51,047 bases of DNA, taken from Chloroflexota bacterium. GTDB taxonomy: Bacteria > Chloroflexota > FW602-bin22 > JACPRP01. Position numbers and translations under genes: made by a program. The notes beneath the pieces are model-generated. The model was not told where the DNA came from. It saw only the letters and a list, made by a program, of their open reading frames with translations, and did no database searches. The DNA is taken from contig JACQUC010000119.1 of assembly GCA_016210495.1 (NCBI GenBank), positions 1-51,047 of the forward strand. Direction: 5' to 3'. Positions 1 to 8,801 of the stretch are shown here, one piece after another. Numbering within the stretch: the first letter of the stretch is position 1; every line of letters starts with the position of its first letter.

Positions 1-2
1 AG

Positions 3-128
3 CAACTCTTAGAAATCTTTGGGCACCCGGTGGCAGAGAGCGTCCTACCAGCGCCAAAAAGGAGACGTGGAAAACTAAGCCCCCCGCTTAAGGGCGATGG
101 CAGGGGGCCTCCAGCGAGGTCGGGCTGA
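3..128 (+). pseudogene. C-terminal remnant of a transposase (partial)
   Basis: The frame beginning at base 3 is open from the window edge to a TGA at 126-128 and reads as a short basic C-terminal tail (LLEIFGHPVAES, then a run of K and R). The LLEIFGHPVAES stretch resembles the C-terminal end of the broken transposase on the minus strand at 652-2219 (LLAALGRPVTES). I infer that it is the tail of a related insertion-sequence transposase whose body lies outside the window. The evidence is one short similarity, so this is tentative. Confidence 0.35.
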
Positions 129-362
129 AAGTGGAACAGGACAAGTCAACATTGGTTAGCCAAACGTACCGGGCCGAGCATCGCCACGGAGGAGAGGAGT
201 TTACACTCGAAAGGGCTCCGCCGACATCCAGCAACAGCAAAACAACGCGGCGCCAGCCCTGACCATCCGACGATATGGAAGCACCATCCGACACGCTACT
301 AGGCCGCCCGAAAGCACGCCAAAGACCATAGCTTGACGGCCAATTTTACCCACGCCTGGGCG

Positions 363-437
363 TTATCTCCAAATGTCTGGACCCCAGCCTCATTCTTCTG
401 AGGGAAATGCCCCAGATGCCCAGGTATTTGGAGATAA
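363..437. repeat. 75-bp element bounded by imperfect inverted repeats that match the transposase 3' end
   Basis: TTATCTCCAAATGTCTGG at 363-380 is an imperfect inverted copy of CAGGTATTTGGAGATAAG at 420-437. The same sequence occurs a third time, inverted relative to 420-437, at 2249-2266, where it is the last codons and stop of the intact transposase. I read the element as terminal fragments of that insertion sequence, or a tiny derivative of it. The rest of 129-651 shows no convincing gene. Confidence 0.5.
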
Positions 438-651
438 GCTGCTCGGACCCCTGGTAGGGGCAAAGGATTCGCTCAGAAGCCTCGGATAGGCAGATGTTCT
501 CTGCGAATGCTTTGCGTCAACGCCTGCCTGACCGACCCCCTCACGGTCATATAGGCGTTTCGGCGTGATAGGTGCTGGCAACTCCAACCGCGCATATCCG
601 CCTCCTCGAGGAAGGCAGACTACGCCTCTCTGGTAGTCAGATTCTTGTGAT

Positions 652-2219
652 TCAGTGGACAGCTTGGCGCGACGGCGAGAGAATACATCGCAAGCTTTCT
701 GTAACCGGCCGACCTAAGGCCGCTAGCAACTCCTCGGCAGTCATCACCGCGTAACGATTCTCCACCACGACCACGAGGCCCGGCCCTCCCAACCGATAGT
801 ACAAAGCTCGCCGCAACCGCCGGATGCCATAACCGGCTAGACGACGCCCTGCTGCCTGGCGATAGAGCGCCGCCACCTGCTGGGCCAGCAGCGTGAACGC
901 TACACGTCCCCGCACTGTCGCCTCACTTCGTCCCCACGGATATCGCTCCAATAGCCACCCTTCCTTAAGCTCATTGAGCCCGGCATTCTCTTGCCACCAG
1001 CGCGGCCGGTACGCTTCATACGCTTGCCAACCATCCGGCCACTGCTGCGTACTCACCAATCACAGTAGTTCCTTGTCTTTCGGTCCTTCCCTGGGAAGGA
1101 CTGGCTCAAGCTGCCGAACAAATGCCACAAACAGGCCCGGTTCGGCTATGCCCAACTCTTGCGCCTTCGCTACGTAGCTGTCCCATTCCGTCAACTGGCC
1201 AGCACACGCTACCTCGACCTTGCGCGTCTCTTTGTGCCCATTGAGCACTCTCGTTTGCCGCCGTTCCCTCCACTGATTTCCATCCAACCGGATAATGCTC
1301 AACGCTTCAGCGCACAGCAGACGATCCTCCGGTAACCTAACCAGCCCAACAATCCCCTTGCTCTGCAACCACGCCAACAACGGCCCGTCGGCGTAAAGGG
1401 CGTCCGCGAGTAGTAGTTCGATCGCCCCTTCTCCCGCCACCTTGCACACCCGCTCCACCAGCCGGCGAGTTACTGCCGCTTCTTTCCCCTTCTCCGAGGC
1501 ATCGCCAGTCAGAAACTCCCAGACCAAAGGCACTAACCCGTTACCGGTCAACGCCGATAGGACCACTACTCGCTCGCCATCCCCTAGCCCTGTCCCATCG
1601 ACTACCATCTTCTTGCTGCGAATTAGCCGCTTGCCGTACAGCACGCGTCCTTCCCACGTGGCTGTGGGAAGGACCGTTCCTGCAAACTAATCGAGTCGTC
1701 CTCGCTGAGCCGGGCCAATTCATCCCGTAATGTGTCCGGGTGAACGGGCACGGACTGCTCTGTCTTCCCCTCGGGCCTTCGATGCCGGTGTGAGATTCCC
1801 TCACGCAAGGCCACAGCCACGGGAGCGTAGCCTAACTCGATCAGGATGGCCGGCTCGGCAAATAGTGCCTTTGCACTACCATCGAGCGAGCCCTCCGCGA
1901 GAAACGGAAGCACTGACAGCGTGTGCAGTAGCAGCGAATCAGGTATGCCTTCTCGCTGCCGTTTGACCACGAGTGAATCCAGCATCTCAAAGGTTCCGAG
2001 TTCAATACTCAAGGCCACCAGTTCTTCGAGAGCCCCATTGCCCTGCGGGGCAATCGTTTGGATCGGGCTACCTTCTTTCAAACGCTGTAGGATGGTACGC
2101 TTATCCTGCCGAACCCACATCCCCATCCACCCCCACCACCGAACTTCGTCCCGAACCATATCACAATCGAGCTCCCCCACGCAAGCTCGACAACGACCAC
2201 GATACACCATAGCAGTCAT
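652..2219 (-). pseudogene. Degenerate DDE transposase, broken by a frameshift and a stop
   Basis: Three consecutive minus-strand segments together make one IS4-like DDE transposase. The N-terminal part is 2219-1623. The catalytic core is about 1690-1060, with the first aspartate in VVDGTGLGD and the second in LLADALYADG. The C-terminal part, 1059-652, carries the probable glutamate in WWQENAGLNELKEGW. A frameshift around 1645-1690 separates the first two parts. An in-frame TGA at 1060-1062 separates the last two; tryptophan would fit there, so it looks like a nonsense mutation. The element is dead as written. Its neighbour at 2250-3584 is an intact transposase of a different sequence, so this is an insertion-sequence graveyard. 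Confidence 0.75.
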
Positions 2220-2249
2220 AACAATTAGCGTACTTACGGCTGCATGCTC

Positions 2250-3584
2250 TTATCTCCAAATACCTGCCAGATGCCAGGGATGCTTCCCTTCCTTGAAGAT
2301 CCCATTCTCAATCACGCTACGCCAATCGTAGTCGTCAAACACGGCGAATGGGTCCTTTACCGACCCGTTGGTCAGATAGACCGGCCCCTTCTCCTCTTCC
2401 TGTTCGCTGTTCTCCCAGGCAAGCACTACTACAGCATTGATGGCATTGCCCTCGAAGTCCCTCCGATTCTTCTGCCGAGCGTGCTCCTCCGTTCCATAAT
2501 CGTCATAGGTCGTTAGCCCCTCAATTCCCACCAGCCGGGTCTTCAGTTCCTCCGTCGTCGCGTTCCGCCCATGCCCGTGGCGCACGACCTCCACCCGCTC
2601 CACTACCTTCCCCTCTCGCGCCAGCGCCTTGGCGTCCTCCCTTACCGCCATCCCTGACTTGGCCACAATAACGAAGATTATCCCCTTCTGATCCACTTGC
2701 CAAAGGTCTTCTCCGTCCAGGTAACCGCGGTCTACCACCACCTTTACGATTCGCGCTTTGTCCCCCAAGTTGGCCTGCGCTTGCTTCACCAGCGGCACTA
2801 GCCATCGTCCCTCATACTCCTCGATCTTCACTACCTTTGCCGCCAAGGGAAGCCGTGTTCGCACCTCAATCAGCACCAGCACTTTCCAACCAAAGATATA
2901 CTTCACCACTTTGACCAGCTTGCCGGTGTCTTTATCCTTAACCTTACCCTCTACCTTCAAGCAGCCTCGCCCCTCATAGCTCTTCGTAGTTGGCAACTTG
3001 CTGCCATCCAGGGCAACGGTCATCCTTCCCCTGAAGGACCGCACAAAGCCCATGCCCACGATCAAGCGCACCACTCCGTTGAAGAAACTCATCATCTGTT
3101 CCACAGTTAGCTTGCAGATGTTTTGGGCTAGGCATTGCGGCGTTAACGGCCCCTGTTTGGGCTTCTTCCGTCGGCGGTCATCACCCCGGCGAGTGAAACC
3201 ATTGACCACCTGGTGGGCGTTGAAGCCGATCAGGGTCATGATGGCTACGTTGCTCAAAAGCAGCGGTGGCAACGCATTCATCGACTCGATACCGAACAGA
3301 ACCTTGAGCACATAGAGCAGGACGAATTGCGTTACGGGAATTAGCACCCGTTCGACTCCAGGCAACTGCATCCCCTCGATGAGGGGAAAGACCCTGACAA
3401 GTTCCAGGAAGTGGAAGAACTCGTCCAGAAGGCCCACCTCGTCCAGATTGTAGACAGCGTCTACTTCCTCTCCCTGGTGGATAGCCTTGGCCACCCCGGC
3501 ATCGTCGCACCCTGCGGTCTGCCAGGCTAGCCTCCCAATACAGTTCCGCTTGATCTCCTCTGACGTCTGTTGACGGACCACCAC
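2250..3584 (-). CDS. Intact DDE transposase
   Basis: This 444-residue protein has an uninterrupted frame and the three expected acidic positions of a DDE (RNase H-like) transposase: D in VALDGSKL (about residue 190), D in VVVDRGYLDGEDLW (about 285), and E near the C-terminus in WRSVIENGIFKEGKHPW. The spacing and the final R-x-x-E-N-x-x-K/F signature resemble the IS4 group. The start is a GTG following a G-rich stretch. Its last codons and stop (2249-2266) are repeated in two other places at 363-437. I could not identify a clean matching inverted repeat beyond the 5' end of the gene, so the exact element borders are open. Confidence 0.8.
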   Translation of the reverse strand: MVVRQQTSEEIKRNCIGRLAWQTAGCDDAGVAKAIHQGEEVDAVYNLDEVGLLDEFFHFLELVRVFPLIEGMQLPGVERVLIPVTQFVLLYVLKVLFGIESMNALPPLLLSNVAIMTLIGFNAHQVVNGFTRRGDDRRRKKPKQGPLTPQCLAQNICKLTVEQMMSFFNGVVRLIVGMGFVRSFRGRMTVALDGSKLPTTKSYEGRGCLKVEGKVKDKDTGKLVKVVKYIFGWKVLVLIEVRTRLPLAAKVVKIEEYEGRWLVPLVKQAQANLGDKARIVKVVVDRGYLDGEDLWQVDQKGIIFVIVAKSGMAVREDAKALAREGKVVERVEVVRHGHGRNATTEELKTRLVGIEGLTTYDDYGTEEHARQKNRRDFEGNAINAVVVLAWENSEQEEEKGPVYLTNGSVKDPFAVFDDYDWRSVIENGIFKEGKHPWHLAGIWR

Positions 3585-4077
3585 ACCCCCCCACCCAATC
3601 GATATACCCCTTTCTTATATACCGCTCGCCCTCCTTCCAGCAACATGCTGACTTTCTAGCAACTGCATGCCTTATATCAAAACTTCAGGTGGATGCTTGT
3701 GAACTGGATGCTTGTGAACTTGACAACTTGCGACCAATACGGTATCAATACATTGTACGCACTCGCTGTGTTCACGCTGGTGGGCCCCGTAGATCGTCAG
3801 AGATCGTTGAACTGGGCCCCAAGCCCACTGCTTGGTTCACAGGCAAGTGCCGTAGAACTGAGGCAAGTACCAGACAAGCAAGAGGAAATCGACCGTAATT
3901 AGTGCGCTCGTGTGTGCCGTCGCAAGTGGCTACGGCTGGGTGTGCGGATTGAGGAAGGAATTCGAGTAACCACTCCCTGAGGGGTGGCTGAGCTCGGTGA
4001 AAGGGGCAATAGTAAGGAGGCACGAGGGGTTCGAGCGGTTCATTTCCACGATCGTGAGCGTCAGTTATGTTAACAAT
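3585..4077. other. Gene-free stretch upstream of the tRNA
   Basis: No ORF here has recognisable protein features. The region holds AT-rich bases just upstream of the transposase (3600-3625), which may be its promoter, a short tandem repeat at 3691-3720, and the 5' flank of the tRNA gene. Confidence 0.5.
3691..3720 (+). repeat. Perfect 15-bp tandem duplication
   Basis: GGATGCTTGTGAACT occurs twice, directly adjacent (3691-3705 and 3706-3720). The unit is a multiple of three, but I see no gene around it. It lies between the transposase and the tRNA and is probably a slippage product in non-coding DNA. Confidence 0.85.
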
Positions 4078-4152
4078 GCCGACGTAGCTCAGTGGTAGAG
4101 CAAGTGTTTCGTAAACACTAGGTCGGTGGTTCGAATCCACTCGTCGGCTCCA
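4078..4152 (+). tRNA. tRNA-Thr (anticodon CGT)
   Basis: A full cloverleaf can be folded by eye. The acceptor GCCGACG pairs with CGTCGGC. The D arm is GCTC..GAGC. The anticodon stem AGTGT/ACACT flanks a 7-base loop TTCGTAA with CGT in the anticodon position, and the T arm is GGTGG-TTCGAAT-CCACT. Discriminator T and an encoded CCA end follow. CGT reads ACG (threonine). The gene stands alone next to insertion-sequence debris, a common setting for integration, but I found no duplicated 3' end that would mark an attachment site. Confidence 0.93.
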
Positions 4153-4229
4153 ATCTGGCAAGCGCGTAGACCACAGTGCCACGGAGGCTAATGCCTCGGT
4201 GGGGCCACATCGCCAGTGCGCCTTCTGAG

Positions 4230-4478
4230 TTACTCCCGGATCTCGAGGGCCACCAGTAAGGCCTGGTTCAAGACGTCAATGTTCTTGGGTGGAAGCGTGC
4301 CGATGAAGTTGGTCAACACGGATTTGGGTAGGCTGACCAGTTCGTCGCAATGGATGCTGCCTTTGGCGTCTTGTTCGTCACGTATCAGTTGCCCTATGAA
4401 AGCCCAGACCGCTAGTTCAATGAAATCGGACCGGTTCTTCCTGAACTGCCTGGCTCGCTCATCTATGGCGATGAACGA
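4230..4478 (-). pseudogene. Fossil mazEF-like toxin-antitoxin pair (internal deletion)
   Basis: The frame reads, in one stretch, [20 protein letters not shown], then a linker, then [19 protein letters not shown] and a tail [12 protein letters not shown]. The first part resembles the ribbon-helix-helix DNA-binding part of MazE-type antitoxins. The second resembles the C-terminal half of MazF/PemK-type toxins, the conserved region around the toxin's last strands and helix. Everything between (antitoxin C-terminus, toxin start and catalytic core) is missing, so I infer that a deletion joined two neighbouring genes. There is no good start codon, because the 5' side runs into the kinase remnant. 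It cannot encode an active toxin. Confidence 0.5.
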
Positions 4479-5030
4479 TCCTCTGCACGGTGGCCAGGCC
4501 GACGTCCGTGCCGGGGTACTCCTCCGGCCTATGCAACCGCTCGAAGGGAGCGAACACCTTGTCCGCGTAACGCGGGTCGAAACCCGCTCCATTATCCCTG
4601 ACGGGTTGCCGTCCCGCTGTCCAACTCCAAAATCTATCTTCGCCACCGGACGCACCTAGGTGAACTTCCAGGCATTGCCCAGCAGGTTTTCCAGCGTGAT
4701 GCGCAGCATCTGTGGATCGCAATTGGCTTATACATTTGGGGCAACGGTCAAGTCCACCTGGCGCTCTGGCTGCTCCTTGCGAAGCTCGGCCAGGGTCGAT
4801 ACAGCAATCTTGCTCAGGTCGACCGGCTGGCGGAGCGTCTCAGCAGGGCTCACTCGTGAGAGCTTCAGCATAGCGTCTATCAACTGGTCCATCCTATGGC
4901 TGCCGTCGCGCAGGAGCCGGAGGTATCCCTTCCCTCGTTCGTCGAGCCTATCACCATACTCTTTCTGGATGAGGCGGCTGAAGCTGTTGATGTGCCACAG
5001 TGGCGCCCGACAGGTCGTGCAAACCGGAAC
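4459..5030 (-). pseudogene. Broken sensor histidine kinase (HisKA plus HATPase_c)
   Basis: In transcription order there is a HisKA helix region (LRLLRDGSHRMDQLIDAM, then [10 protein letters not shown]) at about 4980-4740. An ATPase part follows, with the G1-type box [20 protein letters not shown] (about 4600) and a degraded G2 region ([16 protein letters not shown]). The phospho-acceptor HDL is visible only in another frame, with its histidine codon at 5017-5019, just before RAPLWHI. A second shift occurs near 4722, between the dimerisation and ATPase parts. At least two frameshifts and no intact start make it a pseudogene. The sequence type is that of phytochrome-like kinases with an LRAPLRHI box. 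Confidence 0.7.
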
Positions 5031-5114
5031 AGGCAAAGAACTAGAGCGCCTTGTTAACCGCTGCCAAATGTGCTGCCCGGCTCTGCACAAGATTGAAACA
5101 AGATGACAAGATTG

Positions 5115-5143
5115 TTGACGGACGAACCAACTTGCGGTATTCT
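5115..5143 (+). promoter_or_regulatory. Sigma70-like promoter, copy 1 of a dispersed repeat
   Basis: TTGACG at 5115-5120, a 17-bp spacer and TATTCT at 5138-5143 match the -35/-10 layout. The whole block, and a weaker match continuing to about 5200, recurs at 33202-33230 with TTGACA as its -35. Transcription would run into the 3-hydroxyacyl-CoA dehydrogenase gene through a leader of about 200 nt (5150-5353) with no gene in it. Confidence 0.6.
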
Positions 5144-5353
5144 GATCACGTCCTAGGGGAATTCGAAGCATCATCGAATGGCTTTCCTGCACTCGATGGT
5201 AGCCGCGATGAAATACTACAACCATGTGCCTGCTGTGACGCTGAGCTTGTATGCTGAAATAGGTACCATTGGCCAACCTCTCCAAATCCGTTCTCAGCGC
5301 CTTGAATGGAGGTGGCCTCAACCAGCCAATCAATCTAGGAGATGATTGCCACT

Positions 5354-6211
5354 ATGGAGATCAACAATATTGCCGTTGCAGGCGCGGGGATCATGGGCAG
5401 CGGTATTGCCCAGGTCGCCGCTCAATCTGGTTTCAGCACTACTATGCACGACGTCGAGGATCGCTTCATCCAAAGAGGTCTGGATTCGATAGAAGCCAGT
5501 TTGCAGCGGCTCATCAGGTCCGGTAATTTGACTCCGGAACTTGCCGACGCCGCCACCAGCCGAATTCGTACGTCGACCGATTTGGAGGACGCTTGTCGGG
5601 GCGCCGATATCGTCATCGAGGCTGTGCCGGAGGATCTCGAGCTCAAGAAACGTGTCTTTTGTGACATGGATGCCCTCTGTCCTTCCCACACTATCCTGGC
5701 TTCAAACACGTCTCAATTTAGTATCACCGCTATCGCATCGGCTACCAAGAGGGCGCGAAAAGTAGTTGGGACTCACTGGTTTAATCCCCCGGTGATCATG
5801 CGCCTGATTGAAATCGTCCGCGGTCTGGAAACCTCGGACGAGACTCTAGCAGTTGTTCGAGAACTGGCGCAGAGACTGGGCAAGGAGACTGTAGTCTGCC
5901 GGGATGTGCCGGGTTTCATCACCACGAGAGCAACCCTTGCGCTACGGATCGAATGCTATCGCATGCTCGAGGAGGGGCTGGCCTCCAAGGAAGACATCGA
6001 CAAAGCCATCCGGCTGGGGCTAAACCATCCAATGGGCCCATTCGAACTGGGTGACTTCGTGGGGCACGACACCAGTTACCGGGGCCTGACGTCATTGGCT
6101 GAGGCTCACGGGGATCGCTTCAGGCCCACGCCAATGCTGCGCAACCTGGTGGACGCCGGTCACCTCGGACGCAAGTCCGGCAAAGGCTGGTACGATTATG
6201 CCGACAAGTAG
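5354..6211 (+). CDS. 3-hydroxyacyl-CoA dehydrogenase (NAD-dependent)
   Basis: It would oxidise 3-hydroxyacyl-CoA to 3-oxoacyl-CoA with NAD in the cytoplasm (Hbd/PaaH/FadB-N family). The N-terminus carries the Rossmann motif GAGIMGSGIAQVAA. SNTS follows at about residue 120, then the catalytic histidine region GTHWFNPP, in which W replaces the usual F, and a C-terminal helical domain with LGLNHPMGPFELGD. The length, 285 residues, is normal. I prefer the ATG at 5354, giving MEINNIAVAGAG, over an in-frame ATG at 5342 because AGGAG at 5337-5341 touches the latter directly. It is the first gene of the plus-strand catabolic block and would act after the dehydratase and hydratase encoded next. Confidence 0.9.
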   Translation: MEINNIAVAGAGIMGSGIAQVAAQSGFSTTMHDVEDRFIQRGLDSIEASLQRLIRSGNLTPELADAATSRIRTSTDLEDACRGADIVIEAVPEDLELKKRVFCDMDALCPSHTILASNTSQFSITAIASATKRARKVVGTHWFNPPVIMRLIEIVRGLETSDETLAVVRELAQRLGKETVVCRDVPGFITTRATLALRIECYRMLEEGLASKEDIDKAIRLGLNHPMGPFELGDFVGHDTSYRGLTSLAEAHGDRFRPTPMLRNLVDAGHLGRKSGKGWYDYADK

Positions 6212-6743
6212 GAGATGCACCGAGCGATTGGTCTTTGACGACGTAGTGTGGCGCTAGGGGCCAAGCGCGCATTATGGAAGGCTGCCAAAGGGCTCGATAC
6301 CGGATTCGCCTGTGCACTTAGAGCTCTCGCAGGGAGTATCGTCGGAAATGACGTCGTTGACCTGGCAGTGACGGGGCGACCACGTCCTTCCGCAGAAGGA
6401 CCCCTACGAGACTTCGCCGCAAATGTTGCCTGGTCAGCCACTGGTCGTAGCTCTTGGAAATCGAGGTGACTCACGAAAACTACCCAGTTGGGTAGTTTCG
6501 CCAGGCCATTGTCCGTGCTAACATCCGGACTATTGGCGGGAAGCCGTAGGGCGGCGCCGGTTCGCCCTAGAGGCTCGGACACACAGTGAATACCGCTCGT
6601 TATCTTTCTGTTACTGCAACGATTTTCCCTGATGGGAGATTCCTTTCTTCGAGAACGGCAAGCTCAGTTGCGCAAAAGCCACGGTGGGGTAGCCCCTCAG
6701 CAAGGCCTACGTGGACTTGGATGAGATGACTTGGAGGGTCGCT
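6212..6743. other. 530-bp gap with a hairpin and an operator-like palindrome
   Basis: No ORF here looks like a protein. GTCCTTC-CGCA-GAAGGAC (6385-6402) is a perfect 7-bp hairpin but lacks a following T-run, so it is a weak terminator candidate at best. A strong palindrome lies at 6477-6498 (separate entry). The gap may separate the dehydrogenase from a second transcription unit starting with the dehydratase. Confidence 0.5.
6477..6498. promoter_or_regulatory. Operator-like palindrome, copy 1
   Basis: AAACTACCC-N4-GGGTAGTTT is a perfect 9-bp inverted repeat with a 4-bp centre. The inner 8-bp arms recur exactly, with a different centre, at 33120-33139. Conserved arms with a variable centre fit a dimeric repressor or activator site better than a terminator. 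It lies about 245 bp upstream of the dehydratase start. Confidence 0.5.
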
Positions 6744-7904
6744 ATGGCAGGCGAAGCGGTTGGCATGGTCCAGGGAAAGATCACCGACGAAGAGATCGAG
6801 CGGGTGCGACAGCGGATCGGCCTGATTAGGAGGCCGCCCCGCTATTGCGAGGCCGCCACCCAGGATGCCATAAGGCATTTCTGCGACGGCATCGGAGACG
6901 ATAACCCTCTTTTTCGTGATCCGACCTACGCTACGAAGACGCGATGGGGTAGCATCGTCGCGCCTCCCTGTTTTCTTTATGCTGTTTGGTGGTCCTCGGG
7001 TGCCACGCAAGGATTTCCCGGCGTCCACGGCTTCCATTCCGGGAACGATTGGGAGTTCTATCGTCCGATCTACGTCGACGACCGGATATCGGTGGTCGAG
7101 AGACTGGTGGACGTGGTAGAAAAAAAGAGCAAGACCGCCGGCCGCATTATCATTCAGTACGGCGAAGCCATATATTCCAACCAGCGGTCCGAGGCCCTCG
7201 CCAAGACCATTTCGTGGACGATCAGGGCCGAGCGGACCGCGATGAGGGAGCGACAGACCTATTCCGAGGCGAAGGTGCATCGCTACTCGCCGGAGGAGAT
7301 GGCCAAGATCGAGCAGGCGTACCTGAACGAGGAGATTCGCGGCGCCAACCCCCGATATTGGGAGGATGTGAACGAGGGCGACCTCATCAAACCGATGGTG
7401 AAAGGGCCACTCAACGTCACCGACATCCACGGCTTTATCGCCGGCGCCTTGGGCGGTGCCGCTTTCGGCCGAGGTGGAGCCCATAAGTTCCTGTACTTGT
7501 ACCGTAAGAAGCATCCGGCGTGGGGACACATTGATCCCGACACCGGTGTGTTGGACATCCCCGAGAGGGTTCACACGGAGGATGGCTTTGCCCAGGAAGT
7601 GGGCCTCCCGGCGGCCTATGACTACGGCTGCCAACGTGTAAGTTGGTTCGGCAATTTGCTGACCCACTGGATGGGGGACGACGCGTTTCTCAAGAAGCTG
7701 TACGTCAAAATCAGCAGGTTCAATATGCTCGGCGACGCGACCTGGCTGAAGGGAAAAGTGGCATCGAAATACGTGAAAGATGGCGAGCATCTGGTCGATC
7801 TCGATCTCTGGGCAGAAAACCACCGGGGCCAGCATAGCGCTGGACGGGCAACAGTCTCGCTGCCATCGAGGAGCACCGGTTTTCGCGTGGAGGATCTGCA
7901 TTGA
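6744..7904 (+). CDS. Two-hotdog acyl-CoA dehydratase (FAS1-like plus MaoC-like)
   Basis: This is a 386-residue MaoC/FAS1-dehydratase-superfamily protein likely to hydrate or dehydrate enoyl-CoA substrates. The N-terminal half contains YCEAATQDAIRHFCDGIGDDN and WEFYRPIYVDDRI, typical of the FAS1-like dehydratase fold. The C-terminal half, with YWEDVNEGD and GPLNVTDIHGFIAG, is a second hotdog repeat. I chose the ATG at 6744 because GGAGGG lies 6 nt upstream; an in-frame GTG at 6711 has no ribosome site. Its stop overlaps the TTG start of the next gene (TTGA), so the two are translationally coupled. The substrate is unknown. Confidence 0.8.
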   Translation: MAGEAVGMVQGKITDEEIERVRQRIGLIRRPPRYCEAATQDAIRHFCDGIGDDNPLFRDPTYATKTRWGSIVAPPCFLYAVWWSSGATQGFPGVHGFHSGNDWEFYRPIYVDDRISVVERLVDVVEKKSKTAGRIIIQYGEAIYSNQRSEALAKTISWTIRAERTAMRERQTYSEAKVHRYSPEEMAKIEQAYLNEEIRGANPRYWEDVNEGDLIKPMVKGPLNVTDIHGFIAGALGGAAFGRGGAHKFLYLYRKKHPAWGHIDPDTGVLDIPERVHTEDGFAQEVGLPAAYDYGCQRVSWFGNLLTHWMGDDAFLKKLYVKISRFNMLGDATWLKGKVASKYVKDGEHLVDLDLWAENHRGQHSAGRATVSLPSRSTGFRVEDLH

Positions 7905-8701
7905 GTACGAAATCTGTCAGTGCAGAACCAGCGAAATTCGAGGAGATCCTTTACGAGAAACGGGATGGCGTCGCGAAGGTCATCCTCAATCGACCGCACA
8001 AGATGAACGCCATCACCATGCGGACGGCGGGAGAGATTTGCGACGCCCTGCAGGATGCCTGGCTGGACAAGACGGTTGGCGTGGTCGTGCTCACAGGTGC
8101 AGGCAAACACTTCTGCACCGGTGGCGATGTTTCGGTGCGGAGCAAGGGGAAAGGTTACGGCGTGCGCCGACACGTGATGGATTTCCACTGGATGATTCGG
8201 CACATCCCAAAGCCGGTGGTTGCGGCCGTCCGAGGCTACGCTATCGGCGGTGGCCAAGTCTTGCACGTCATCTGCGATCTGACGATCGCGTCCGAGAACG
8301 CCATATTTGGGCAGGTTGGTCCTCGCACCGGGAGCTTCGACTGTTTCGGCGCTGCACACCTAGCTCGTGCCATCGGACAGAAGAGGGCACGAGAATTATG
8401 GTATCTGTGCGACAGATACAGCGCGGAACAGGCCCTGCAAATGGGACTGGTGAACAGGGTAGTGCCCGACGCGGAACTGGAAGAGGAAGTTGAGCTCTGG
8501 TGCAAGAACCTCTTGGCCAAGAGTCCAACGGCCCTAAGGGCGTTGAAAGCGTCCTTCGAGGCGGACTTGGAGGGACTGGCCGGAATCGGGGAATTGGGGC
8601 AGAATTTGCTGAGGTCGTATTATCGATCCGACGAATCGATGGAAGCGGTCAAGGCTTTCCTGGAGAAGCGCCAGCCTGATTTTTCCGGATTTCGTCAATA
8701 A
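7901..8701 (+). CDS. BadI/MenB-type crotonase (ring-opening hydrolase or hydratase)
   Basis: This 266-residue protein of the crotonase superfamily starts with TTG, preceded by GGAGG 7 nt upstream, and overlaps the dehydratase stop by 4 nt. The oxyanion-hole segments are GKHFCTGGDV and YAIGGGQVLHVICDL. The stretch GQVGPRTGSFDCFGAAHLAR and the block RARELWYLCDRYSAEQALQ are typical of the subfamily holding MenB (naphthoyl-CoA synthase) and BadI (2-ketocyclohexanecarboxyl-CoA hydrolase), rather than ordinary enoyl-CoA hydratases. Given the neighbouring 3-hydroxyacyl-CoA dehydrogenase and enoate reductases, a hydrolytic ring-opening role like that of BadI is plausible but inferred. Confidence 0.82.
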   Translation: MSTKSVSAEPAKFEEILYEKRDGVAKVILNRPHKMNAITMRTAGEICDALQDAWLDKTVGVVVLTGAGKHFCTGGDVSVRSKGKGYGVRRHVMDFHWMIRHIPKPVVAAVRGYAIGGGQVLHVICDLTIASENAIFGQVGPRTGSFDCFGAAHLARAIGQKRARELWYLCDRYSAEQALQMGLVNRVVPDAELEEEVELWCKNLLAKSPTALRALKASFEADLEGLAGIGELGQNLLRSYYRSDESMEAVKAFLEKRQPDFSGFRQ

Positions 8702-8801
8702 TGACGACATCCTGCCGCCCGGTTCTTGGATCTCTTCGATTGAGCCACCTGCGCACAGGCCGAAGCGCCGAGCGTGTGTGAATGTGAGGTCCAGCGTAAA
8801 G

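Noticed and set aside
1060..1062. In-frame TGA in the degenerate transposase as another selenocysteine codon
   Set aside because: The gene also has a frameshift, the position does not correspond to a catalytic cysteine, and tryptophan would fit. It is a nonsense mutation in a dead element.
6600..7901. A 433-codon minus-strand ORF opposite the two-hotdog dehydratase
   Set aside because: The plus-strand frame has a ribosome site, family motifs and coupling to the next gene; the antisense frame has none.
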